Notes under the pieces: generated by a model
Seen by the model: only the letters and a program-made list of their open reading frames with translations
The model's database searches: none
What the model was told of the DNA's origin: nothing
Part shown: positions 14,347 through 21,611 of the stretch, in pieces
Numbering within the stretch: position 1 is the first letter of the stretch
Layout: each line of letters opens with the position of its first letter
Program-made: the position numbers and the translations under genes
Source: a virus
Reading direction: 5' to 3' (one strand)
DNA length: 22,419 nucleotides
IMG/VR virus record: IMGVR_UViG_3300035698_027763
Coordinates: 1 to 22,419 of that record

Positions 14347-14733
14347 ATGGCTACATCAAAGGACAAGACCTCGAAAGCAATTAAGGCAATCACCGTTCCC
14401 ACCAACGAGTATCCAATGGCAATTAGCGAGAGATTTGCTGTACTCGCGATCATCCCAAAGAAAAGCAACGTCAACACATTGCGTATTATTCGGGAAGTAT
14501 CCGACCAGGTATCTTTCTCAGAGGAAGAGATTGCCCTATTCGAGTTGAAAAGCATTCAGGGCCGCCCTGCCTGGAACAAAACAAAAGACACATTCAAGAA
14601 GATCATCATCGGCCCTGTCGTCAAGGAGATATTGCTTGACGTCCTGCGGAAGCAGGATGATGCAAACGACATGCCTGATGAATGTCTGGATCTGTACGAT
14701 CTTTTGTCAGAGTCCGGCCTCCATCGCGCGTAG
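14347..14733 (+). CDS. Hypothetical phage protein
   Basis: A 128-residue protein with CAAGGAGATATT before the ATG. The first 25 residues are polar. The rest alternates strands and helices (ISERFAVLAIIPKKSNVNTLRIIREVSDQVSFSEEEI, then GPVVKEILLDVLRKQDD), with a charged C-terminus. The SFSEEE helix start and the nearby W-N-K segment recall a recurring small phage protein family of unknown function, but I cannot name it. It lies between surface-protein genes, and its size would fit an assembly chaperone, which is only a guess. Confidence 0.55.
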   Translation: MATSKDKTSKAIKAITVPTNEYPMAISERFAVLAIIPKKSNVNTLRIIREVSDQVSFSEEEIALFELKSIQGRPAWNKTKDTFKKIIIGPVVKEILLDVLRKQDDANDMPDECLDLYDLLSESGLHRA

Positions 14734-14759
14734 AAACTACATGTTCACACGAAGAGGAG

Positions 14760-14784
14760 GGGCGCTTGCAACGCCCTTTCTCTT
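14760..14784 (+). terminator. Weak intrinsic terminator candidate
   Basis: A short hairpin GGGCG-CTTGCAA-CGCCC (14760-14776) followed by TTTCTCTTT lies between two small genes. The stem is GC-rich but only 5 bp and the T run is interrupted, so it may merely attenuate. The sequence before it (GAAGAGGAGG) looks like an SD with no start codon after it, which may instead block a ribosome site. Confidence 0.4.
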
Positions 14785-14805
14785 TATCACCTCGAGGCTA
14801 CTCCC

Positions 14806-15102
14806 ATGGCTAAACTCACAACATACCACCGAACAACTGACCCTGATGCTTTTGAGGAAGTGACTGAACAGGCCAAGGGTGTGTCTCTTTCCGAATTCGA
14901 GAGGAAAAGGGCGGCACTTATAGTTAGGCTTGATAACCTTCCTGGACCAAAGAGGCGCCCTGATGTCGAAGCAATGGAATTCTGGAATGCAATACACATA
15001 ACACAAGAACAGCGAGAAGCTTTAATCCAGCAAGTAGACATCTTGGATAACATCATAACGCGGTTGAACTCCTTACCAGCACTGGATAGCATCAATGGCT
15101 AA
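14806..15102 (+). CDS. Hypothetical helical protein
   Basis: A 98-residue protein starting 8 bases after GAGG. It is mostly helical and charged (FEEVTEQAKGVSLSEFERKRAALIVRLDNL, then TQEQREALIQQVDILDNIITRLNSL), the latter with leucine/isoleucine spacing fit for a short coiled coil. The family is not recognised. It overlaps the next gene (start 15095) by 8 bases, so it is translationally coupled to the large beta-rich protein that follows. A chaperone or linker for that surface protein is a reasonable inference but is not shown by any motif. Confidence 0.55.
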   Translation: MAKLTTYHRTTDPDAFEEVTEQAKGVSLSEFERKRAALIVRLDNLPGPKRRPDVEAMEFWNAIHITQEQREALIQQVDILDNIITRLNSLPALDSING

Positions 15103-16693
15103 AAGTATAACTTGGACAGCCCCCTACGCAGCTCCAGTAGTAACTCCCTCACTGCAAGCTGGTGGAACGCTTACGTTGGGGACAACGTATTATTACCGCG
15201 TGGTGGCTGTTCTTAATCCAACAAATTACCCATGGAACTTCAATAACGTTGAAAGCCCGGCGTCGGTTGAAGCCTCAGCAACTCCAAGTGGAGCCAACCA
15301 AACAATACGTCTGACGTGGCCGCAAGTCGTAGGAGCAGCCACCTATTGGGTACATAGAACCACGATATCCGGATCGTACCTAGTAAGCAAAAGACTGGGG
15401 AATCCCGTAGCCGATGGCGGCGCTGGTGGCACAACCTATGATGATGATGGCTCGGCCGGTCTGGGTACTACAGTAGCCACATTTGCCGCCCCTGATCTTC
15501 CGCTCGGTTTCAACCCAGCTCTTGGCCGGGGAAGCTTGACTATCTCGGGTGGAAGTTCAGGAGATCCCATAACCTTTGAAGACATCTACACTGCTATCGG
15601 AGATGATAACTTCTGCAAGTACATTGATGATTCTATCTTTGGATTGCTTGGCTACTGGTATCAGAACAACTATGCTGCTGAAACGCATTTTGAGGATACG
15701 ATAAAAACAGTATACACCTTGGGCAGCACTAGATTTGACTTCACTCATGCAGATTCAGAGATTATCTTTGGAGCCTATGACGCCGTATACGAATACACGA
15801 GCAAAGGTTGTGTGTTTTATCATTGCGGGCCATATATGAATGGTTTGGAGTTTGCTGCCGGATGCAAACTGTATGGATGCTCTCTCCGCAGTTACTACAA
15901 TAACACCGCCTTCAGACACTCCTTTTGTGTGTATGGAGAACGATTGTCCTTGAGCGACTTCGAGGAAATGAAGGGCTGCGAAGTTGATGGATTCAACGCA
16001 CCAGTGATTGACGGTGGAGTAAATCAGGGTGCTATAGAAAACACAACTATGCAGATTGATTATCTTTTTCCAGTCAACACAGATATAACTAACGCTGATG
16101 GTGTAACAATAAAGGGTGGGTTTCTACGCGTTTACTATAACAATTTGACCAGGCTTCTGAATTTTAGCTTTTACCCATCCGGGGTTTATGAGTTATATAT
16201 GTGGTCAGGATCTGGTGCCATTGATGATAAAAATGCAACCCTCATCAATCCCTATTTCCATAATCGTACAGGAAACGTTCCTATAATTCACTGGCAATCA
16301 AATTACGACGAACCCGAGGGCTTTGTAGATATTTTCTACGAATTCGATCTCACCATCTTGGATATGAACAGCAATCCAATCGTCGGAGCCACGGTGAAAA
16401 TAGAAGATGTGAATGAGACGGAGATCATAAGCACAACCACTGATGCCGATGGTCAGATCGCCACACAAGAAATCAAGGCTGTCCGCTACACACACAAAGC
16501 TGCTTCGGGAAACGGCTCTGGACCCTCGTATACAGACACAACGGCGCAAGGTGCATTCACTATGTGGATATCACAACCTGGATATCAAACCAGGCACACC
16601 AAATTTAACCTATCGGCAAAGACCGACTGGCTTCTATCATTGTCTCGAGGACCAGGTCCTGGTAGGGAAGCAATGGGGGCTGAATGGCGATGA
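15095..16693 (+). CDS. Large beta-rich surface protein (fibronectin-like start, beta-helix, Ig-like C-terminus)
   Basis: A 532-residue protein. Residues about 10-130 resemble a fibronectin type III-like domain (TLTLGTTYYYRVVAVLNP and IRLTWPQVVGAATYWVHRT). The central part (about 180-390) has short strands with regularly spaced Gly/Cys/Asn (YTSKGCVFYHCGPYMNGLEF, GCKLYGCSLRS), suggesting a right-handed beta-helix. Residues about 410-450 (FDLTILDMNSNPIVGATVKIED, then STTTDADGQIATQEI) form a carboxypeptidase-regulatory or Ig-like domain. No enzyme site is visible. Such mosaics are typical of phage adhesins or capsid fibres that bind host glycans. Its end overlaps the next gene by 10 bases. Confidence 0.6.
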   Translation: MAKSITWTAPYAAPVVTPSLQAGGTLTLGTTYYYRVVAVLNPTNYPWNFNNVESPASVEASATPSGANQTIRLTWPQVVGAATYWVHRTTISGSYLVSKRLGNPVADGGAGGTTYDDDGSAGLGTTVATFAAPDLPLGFNPALGRGSLTISGGSSGDPITFEDIYTAIGDDNFCKYIDDSIFGLLGYWYQNNYAAETHFEDTIKTVYTLGSTRFDFTHADSEIIFGAYDAVYEYTSKGCVFYHCGPYMNGLEFAAGCKLYGCSLRSYYNNTAFRHSFCVYGERLSLSDFEEMKGCEVDGFNAPVIDGGVNQGAIENTTMQIDYLFPVNTDITNADGVTIKGGFLRVYYNNLTRLLNFSFYPSGVYELYMWSGSGAIDDKNATLINPYFHNRTGNVPIIHWQSNYDEPEGFVDIFYEFDLTILDMNSNPIVGATVKIEDVNETEIISTTTDADGQIATQEIKAVRYTHKAASGNGSGPSYTDTTAQGAFTMWISQPGYQTRHTKFNLSAKTDWLLSLSRGPGPGREAMGAEWR

Positions 16694-18480
16694 AGTACAT
16701 TTTCATAAAAGCGGAAACGCAGTCAGAAGGCGACCTCCATCTATCGGATGCAACAAATTGGAATACATCAAAGACTCTGATTAAGACCATCCGTATTGTA
16801 ACCAGTTCGACAGATTGGGATCTGTACATTCTCCAGAATGACAATTCCTTCGCCACGGATGACGCCAACATCCCAAAGATGCAGATCGTGGAAGCTGGGA
16901 ATGGATCCCAGAACATCCAGTTAGATCTTCCATACGAAGATGAGGACGATTCCGGGGAAGTGCACCTTTACTACATAGACAACGACGCCGCTAATACGGC
17001 GGACATATATGTGATTGGGATAGACCTGGTTGAGGTCACTCCCGATGTCGCCGGGACGGCTGCTGCCCTGCACGCTACAACTGACTCTCTGATAACGGCT
17101 GCCTCCGACTTGCTTTATGTGCCCGACGCTTCAAGCACCATTACTGACGGAACGGTACAGAGCGGCACATATGCAAGCTGCGCCTCAGATGATGGTACCG
17201 CCTGGGTTGTCCAACTCGAGACTGATAATGATACGGAAATCGACGTGACCTGCGAATTCAACATGGGCGTGAGTAGAATCGCCACACAAGTTATTATCAA
17301 CGGTCGCTTTGCGGCAGGTGGAGTTCGGGCTTGTCAGGTATATGCTTGGAACTATACAAGTGGCGAATGGGACAAGCTCTCTTCTCCAGGTGCGACTACT
17401 GAGATGCGGAACTCGGTTGGTTTTAACGATTATACATTTGCACTATCGTCATCACACACAGACTCGACAACCACTCCCGGCGAAGTTAAAATACGATTCT
17501 ACACAGATGGCGGTGGAATTGATGAAGACGATCTCCATCTGGATTACGTTGCTGTGTCCGGAACAGTATCTGGCGGCGCCACACCACACGCTATCGCGCT
17601 CGCTGTACATAGTGAGTTGAACACACATCTACAGCACATACCTTGTTATACGGGGGAACTTTTTTATGTCAGCGCTGATAGCGGACATGATTCCTACAGT
17701 GGACATATACCCGACGAAGCGTTTGCTACAATAGGAGCAGCCATTGCAGCTTCATCCGCAGGTGACCACATTGTCGTCAAGGCGGGGACTTATGACGAGC
17801 ACGTTGTTATGAATGTTGTAGGATTGGAGTTGGATGGCGAAATTGGTGCAGTAATAGTTGATAGCAGCGGCAGCACTGAAACGGTTCTTCTGTCTGCTGA
17901 AAATTGCTGGTTTAATGGCTTCATAGTTACTCAGGCGGGCCAAATAGGTGTGAATGTAACAGCAATCAATTGCCGAGTTACTAACATACGCTCGTCAGCA
18001 GCCAATACAATCGCATTTCAATCTTCAGCCTCCAGCACTGAATTCACTAATTGCTTTGCAGGATTACCCAGTCAAGTAGGCTTTAAGTCTTCTGGTGCAT
18101 CAAGGAAATTAAATAATTGTGTTACTCTAGGAAATACAACAACGATAGGCTTCTGGTTTTTGACAGGATCGTTAGGGATTGCGAGATACTGCCATAGCAA
18201 TGGCCATCAAACTCATGGATTCCAGATAGATGCGGGCGCTAATTCTATTATGATTGTTGAATGTTCCTCGGGCAACACTGATGGAGCGATGGTTGACAAT
18301 GGTTCTGAAACGTCCTGGAGAAACTTCACAACAGGCGATGATGGTGTGACTGAGATTAAAGCTGATACCGCCGCCGCCGCAACAGCTTCGGCACTTACTA
18401 CACACGATACTGACATCAAGGCTCTGGAACCACATGGGTCAACACCACAATCGCCACATGAACCAAACTCTAATTTCTAG
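16684..18480 (+). CDS. Right-handed beta-helix surface protein (tailspike/fibre-like)
   Basis: A 598-residue protein. Residues 1-115 form a beta sandwich (IRIVTSSTDWDLYILQNDN, IQLDLPYEDED). Residues about 150-295 form another beta domain with VQLETDNDTEID and a DDLHLDYVAVSGTV end strand. Residues about 326-545 carry a pectin-lyase-like right-handed beta-helix: FYVSADSGHDSYSG, AFATIGAAIAASSAGDHIVVKAGTYDEH, then Asn/Cys-rich rungs (NCRVTNIRSS, FTNCFAG, LNNCVTLGN). The C-terminus is Ala- and Thr-rich. It probably binds or degrades a surface polysaccharide, though catalytic residues cannot be assigned. It follows the preceding adhesin with an overlap. Two ATGs, at 16684 and 16690, are usable. Confidence 0.65.
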   Translation: MAMKYIFIKAETQSEGDLHLSDATNWNTSKTLIKTIRIVTSSTDWDLYILQNDNSFATDDANIPKMQIVEAGNGSQNIQLDLPYEDEDDSGEVHLYYIDNDAANTADIYVIGIDLVEVTPDVAGTAAALHATTDSLITAASDLLYVPDASSTITDGTVQSGTYASCASDDGTAWVVQLETDNDTEIDVTCEFNMGVSRIATQVIINGRFAAGGVRACQVYAWNYTSGEWDKLSSPGATTEMRNSVGFNDYTFALSSSHTDSTTTPGEVKIRFYTDGGGIDEDDLHLDYVAVSGTVSGGATPHAIALAVHSELNTHLQHIPCYTGELFYVSADSGHDSYSGHIPDEAFATIGAAIAASSAGDHIVVKAGTYDEHVVMNVVGLELDGEIGAVIVDSSGSTETVLLSAENCWFNGFIVTQAGQIGVNVTAINCRVTNIRSSAANTIAFQSSASSTEFTNCFAGLPSQVGFKSSGASRKLNNCVTLGNTTTIGFWFLTGSLGIARYCHSNGHQTHGFQIDAGANSIMIVECSSGNTDGAMVDNGSETSWRNFTTGDDGVTEIKADTAAAATASALTTHDTDIKALEPHGSTPQSPHEPNSNF

Positions 18481-18491
18481 AGGAAACGACT

Positions 18492-18746
18492 ATGAGACGG
18501 TATCATCTGAACGTACAATTTGTCAGCCTTGCCCGGGTCACCGTTATTCTCAAAGAATGTAACTGGCGAGGCAAGTGTCGCTATGAATGGGCTGAACCCT
18601 ACGATCCGATCAATGGCGATCCTGGCGAACTTCACCGCAGATTCCTCACCAGGATAAACGAGACGCTGAAGCGGGAAGAGCTTGTCAAAGACATGAGGCT
18701 TTATTTCAGAGGAAAAAAATGGGGGAACCATGGGATTTTCCGCTAA
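18492..18746 (+). CDS. Hypothetical small basic protein
   Basis: An 84-residue protein starting after TAGAGGAAACGAC, a good SD. It is basic and aromatic (RRYHLNVQFVSLARVTVILKECNWRGKCRYEW) with a helical end (ELHRRFLTRINETLKREELVKDMRLYF). Two cysteines (KEC, GKC) are too few to define a zinc site. The family is not recognised. It overlaps the next gene (start 18730) by 17 bases. It lies between the beta-helix protein and the connector genes and may be a small virion component, which is not demonstrable from the sequence. Confidence 0.5.
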   Translation: MRRYHLNVQFVSLARVTVILKECNWRGKCRYEWAEPYDPINGDPGELHRRFLTRINETLKREELVKDMRLYFRGKKWGNHGIFR

Positions 18747-19149
18747 TGAATGGAAAATGGATGAGGTCGAAACGTTTTATCAGACAGAACATTTCGGGGG
18801 ATCCGACACGGAAGTGGCGGCCACTGAGCTATTCTCCGATGACATCGACCTCACTGCCCATAAAATGATTCGGATGACAATCAAGGTCAAACCATCAGAC
18901 TCCACCAATGACATGACGGCGATTTTGTATTCCCGACATGATGATCTCTGGACTGGTAATGAGGCAGCCTGGAAGCCTGAGAGTACCTTGAGTAATGCTG
19001 GGACGGAAAAGGAACATAGCTACATCATCACAGAAGAGTTTGGCCCGGGACATTACCGCTGGGGCTTGAAAAGCGGACTTACTACCACATTTGATGTTGA
19101 AATTGTAGGAATAAAAGGAAGAACGTGGACGGTTAGGAGGAACTCATGA
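18730..19149 (+). CDS. Hypothetical beta-sandwich virion protein
   Basis: A 139-residue protein with GGGGG directly upstream of the ATG. It reads as a compact all-beta fold: VETFYQTEHFGGSDTEVAATELFSDDIDL, KMIRMTIKVKPS, MTAILYSRHDDLW, then HYRWGLKSGL and TTFDVEIVGI. Similar short beta proteins occur among phage head or tail surface parts. Its start and end overlap neighbouring genes (4 bases with the connector gene), which suggests coexpression and possibly interaction with the connector. No specific family is recognised. Confidence 0.5.
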   Translation: MGFSANEWKMDEVETFYQTEHFGGSDTEVAATELFSDDIDLTAHKMIRMTIKVKPSDSTNDMTAILYSRHDDLWTGNEAAWKPESTLSNAGTEKEHSYIITEEFGPGHYRWGLKSGLTTTFDVEIVGIKGRTWTVRRNS

Positions 19150-19976
19150 CAGTATCAGGAAATTTCTTCGATGAAGATGATGTATCCAACTTCACTACTG
19201 AGACAGATAGTGCTAAACAAGCAATCATAGATAGAGTAGAGGACACGATTGCTTCTGTTACCAGAGACAGGTTCTATCCTAAAGCATTCGACCTGTATCT
19301 TGACGGCAACGGAAAGAACCGTATATGCCTTGGGCTAGACCCCAACATACTGCATGTATCCGATATAAACCTCCAAGGCGTTGAAATGTCATCTGACCTG
19401 TGGACATGGGATGATAACTTCGTCTACCTTAATCTGCGTTCTACTTCAGGGACAAGCGTTGAGCTGAGCTACCTGCTGAAGCAGACGTACGCGTGCACAC
19501 TCTTCCCCAGGGGTATTAAAAACTTGCGCCTTCGCGGAACTATGGGGTGGCCAGAACGATTGGATTATGATGGTGGAGAGGGTACCCTCCTCGCTGAAGA
19601 GGAAATAACGGGCGGAACTTCCGGAGCCACTGCAATTATTAAAGAAGTCTTTTCCACATATCTACTGATTGTTGGCAGATCCTCCACTGACTTTTCCGCG
19701 GATGAGGAAATAACTGGTGGAACTTCCGAGGCCACGGCGGATGTGAACAATGCCGCGGGAGCCGTTACCTTTCCACCAACACAAATACTGAAAGCTGCGA
19801 TCATCTTAGCTGAACGGGAGGTCAATCCGACACTCTACTCCTATTACCAACAAGGGTCTGAAAATATCGGCGGCTATGAGTACTCATCTGACCTAGAGCC
19901 TCTTACTGGAATAATGGAAGCGGATACATTACTTCGCCGGTACATACAAAACAAACCCAAGATGGGGGTGGCTTAA
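19146..19976 (+). CDS. Head-tail connector / adaptor protein (gp6-like) with inserted repeats
   Basis: A 276-residue protein. The N-terminal helix region (AKQAIIDRVEDTIASVTRDRFYPK), followed by a strand-rich core and the C-terminal helix ILKAAIILAEREVNPTLYSYYQQ, fits the gp6-like head-tail adaptor family, in which N-terminal helices read an incoming residue set and form a ring under the portal. Residues 152-220 are an insertion holding two copies of EEITGGTS-x-ATA (152-162 and 187-197, 35 residues apart), a beta-hairpin motif often seen as an add-on in phage structural proteins. The protein is longer than the usual family (about 100-200) because of it. It is followed by head-closure and terminator genes, consistent with the role. 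Confidence 0.6.
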   Translation: MTVSGNFFDEDDVSNFTTETDSAKQAIIDRVEDTIASVTRDRFYPKAFDLYLDGNGKNRICLGLDPNILHVSDINLQGVEMSSDLWTWDDNFVYLNLRSTSGTSVELSYLLKQTYACTLFPRGIKNLRLRGTMGWPERLDYDGGEGTLLAEEEITGGTSGATAIIKEVFSTYLLIVGRSSTDFSADEEITGGTSEATADVNNAAGAVTFPPTQILKAAIILAEREVNPTLYSYYQQGSENIGGYEYSSDLEPLTGIMEADTLLRRYIQNKPKMGVA

Positions 19977-19977
19977 T

Positions 19978-20316
19978 ATGCAGCAATTCAATCAATTATG
20001 CACGATAAGCTATTACGCTGAGGGATCGCGAAATGATCTTGGGGAGCCAGCACGCACTTTAACCACAAGAGCATCCAGTGTCCCATGTCGCATTATGACA
20101 AAAAGCGCTAACCTCGCGTATGACTTTCCATTTTACATACGATACAATGATCCCCAGGGACCGACCGTCCAAACAACGCACGTTCTCTTTGTTGGGTTAA
20201 ATCAAACAGTAGCCAACGGTGACACAATAACGGATGCGGCCAGCGAAACATATACAGTTGCCTCTGTAGCATCCAGGAAAAGCCACATTGAAGCATTGCT
20301 TCAGAAGTTTGATTGA
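19978..20316 (+). CDS. Head-closure / head-tail joining protein
   Basis: A 112-residue protein starting one base after the connector stop, with GGGGGTGG about 10 bases before the ATG. CTISYYAEGSRNDLGEPARTLTTRASSVPCRI, then HVLFVGLNQTVANGDTITD and YTVASVASRKSHIEALLQK, match the pattern of phage head-tail joining proteins (SPP1 gp16 / HK97 gp10 kind): a small beta barrel with a gating strand, in which a G-D-x-I step precedes the YxV strand. It would close the portal channel after packaging. Order after the adaptor and before the terminator is canonical, so the call is good despite low sequence conservation. Confidence 0.65.
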   Translation: MQQFNQLCTISYYAEGSRNDLGEPARTLTTRASSVPCRIMTKSANLAYDFPFYIRYNDPQGPTVQTTHVLFVGLNQTVANGDTITDAASETYTVASVASRKSHIEALLQKFD

Positions 20317-20317
20317 T

Positions 20318-20404
20318 ATGGAATCCATTGGAATAATCTTTTTTTGTATAAGCGTCTTTTTCCTATATTCATGGTTTAGGAGCACCTGTGGGAGATTCAG
20401 ATAA
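20318..20404 (+). CDS. 28-residue hydrophobic micro-ORF
   Basis: An ATG one base after the head-closure stop opens a 28-codon frame ending in TAA at 20402-20404, which overlaps the ATG of the next gene. The peptide starts MESIGIIFFCISVFFLYSW, about 16 hydrophobic residues sufficient for one membrane span, and ends in a basic tail (RSTCGRFR). No strong SD precedes it, so translation would depend on termination-reinitiation from the upstream gene. It fills an 87-base gap exactly from stop to start. It may be a genuine membrane micropeptide or just a reading frame that carries ribosomes to the next gene. Confidence 0.4.
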   Translation: MESIGIIFFCISVFFLYSWFRSTCGRFR

Positions 20405-21312
20405 TGCAGCTTTTACATAAAGCCATTCGAAGCCAACTTACTGATGAAACCCTGAATACAGTGGTTCCATTAATCGACATTACCGCAGCGTACAATGCAG
20501 AAAAATCCAACTACCCATGTATTGCCCTCGGTATAGAAGACGGTGGTTCGCTCAACAATCTTGCCGGATTGAAAAGAACAACTCTTTCAATCGACATCTA
20601 CTCAGATGTAAACGTACAACAATGCTACACCATCAATGGATATGTCGAAGGCTTGCTGCACAATAAAGAACGCGAGACTACTACTGCTGACCGGCTGATC
20701 CATTCTATTCGAGCAGTGTCCTTTAACGACCGTTGGGATGCACGGAACTTCATCTGGCGAGTCGCCGTAACTTACGAGATCCTCTATTCTATCGCGGGCG
20801 TCGTGTCCACAATCAACGCTGATGGAGTAGTCTATGCACACGAAAGTGACGTAACGGCTGTCACGGCAAACATAATAGGATCCTTCACAGGAGACTTCAC
20901 GATAAAAGCCGGCTTCGATTCGGCAGGACAATCTGAATCGGAACGGTTCGATAAAGCGAAATACTTCCATGGCGGCTCTGTTGTACTGGTAATAAGCAAG
21001 GTTACTTTCAAGGCAGCAGCCTTCAATATGTTATGGAACATAACCTACAGCGCTTCGGATCTCCTGGCAGACGGTACCACAAGTGCTGTCTCCTACAAGA
21101 TCACACAAGCATCAACTCCGAAAAACCTCCAGTTCCTGTTTAAGATGACGAAGACCGATGATGGGAAATCGCTAGAGGTAGAAGCCGACAAGGCCGTCTG
21201 CCCCAATATGCAAATAGGCTTTACACCAAACGATTTTGTCGTATACGATTGCGAATGGATCTGTCTTGGAGATTCAAGTGATATGATCTTGAAAGTGAGC
21301 GTAGCCAGTTGA
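20404..21312 (+). CDS. Tail terminator-like domain fused to tail-tube-like domain
   Basis: A 302-residue protein with GGGAGA about 10 bases before the ATG. Residues 1-130 match the tail-terminator (gp17/gpU) kind: LHKAIRSQLTDETLNTVVPLIDI, then NYPCIALGIED and TTLSIDIYSDV, with a following helix and a C-terminal strand (WRVAVTYEIL). Residues about 150-302 form a separate beta domain (DFTIKAGFDSAGQSESERF, VVLVISKVTFKAAAFNMLWN, NLQFLFKMTKTDDGKSLEVEADKAVC, FVVYDCEWIC) resembling a tail-tube or decoration barrel. These are usually separate genes in this order, so this looks like a fusion. The terminator call is moderate, and the second domain is tentative. Confidence 0.5.
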   Translation: MQLLHKAIRSQLTDETLNTVVPLIDITAAYNAEKSNYPCIALGIEDGGSLNNLAGLKRTTLSIDIYSDVNVQQCYTINGYVEGLLHNKERETTTADRLIHSIRAVSFNDRWDARNFIWRVAVTYEILYSIAGVVSTINADGVVYAHESDVTAVTANIIGSFTGDFTIKAGFDSAGQSESERFDKAKYFHGGSVVLVISKVTFKAAAFNMLWNITYSASDLLADGTTSAVSYKITQASTPKNLQFLFKMTKTDDGKSLEVEADKAVCPNMQIGFTPNDFVVYDCEWICLGDSSDMILKVSVAS

Positions 21313-21545
21313 GTATCCCTATGAGTCCCTCAACAACACCTTATGTAGCAATGAGGCTTTCAGATTGCAGCCAATCTACTTGTGAAGCTTGTTGGAAGAA
21401 AGACCGCCGCCTTATGTCCGTTGTAGACGCCAGAAGATTCGAGCTAAACAAGGAACACAAGTTCTGTAAATGCGAGGTTGTTTACTTGACTAAAGCGCAA
21501 GCGGACTATGCCAGTGCAAAAGGATGGTTTGAAATAGAAGCTTGA
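21309..21545 (+). CDS. Small cysteine-rich (probable zinc-binding) protein
   Basis: A 78-residue protein if the TTG at 21309 (overlapping the previous TGA) is used, or 74 residues from ATG 21321. C20-x4-C25-x2-C28 near the N-terminus and C53-x-C55 later could hold one zinc ion in a treble-clef or ribbon shape, with a helical linker (DRRLMSVVDARRFELNKEHK). The C-terminus is a short helix and strand (AQADYASAKGWFEIEA). The family is not recognised. Small zinc-ribbon proteins of this type occur among phage structural or regulatory genes. Neither start has a strong SD, so coupling from the previous stop is likely. Confidence 0.5.
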   Translation: MSIPMSPSTTPYVAMRLSDCSQSTCEACWKKDRRLMSVVDARRFELNKEHKFCKCEVVYLTKAQADYASAKGWFEIEA

Positions 21546-21611
21546 GAAGGAATGAAATGGCCCGGTGGGTCATAAACCATTTCTACTGATCGATTGAATG
21601 GGAGTTAAATC

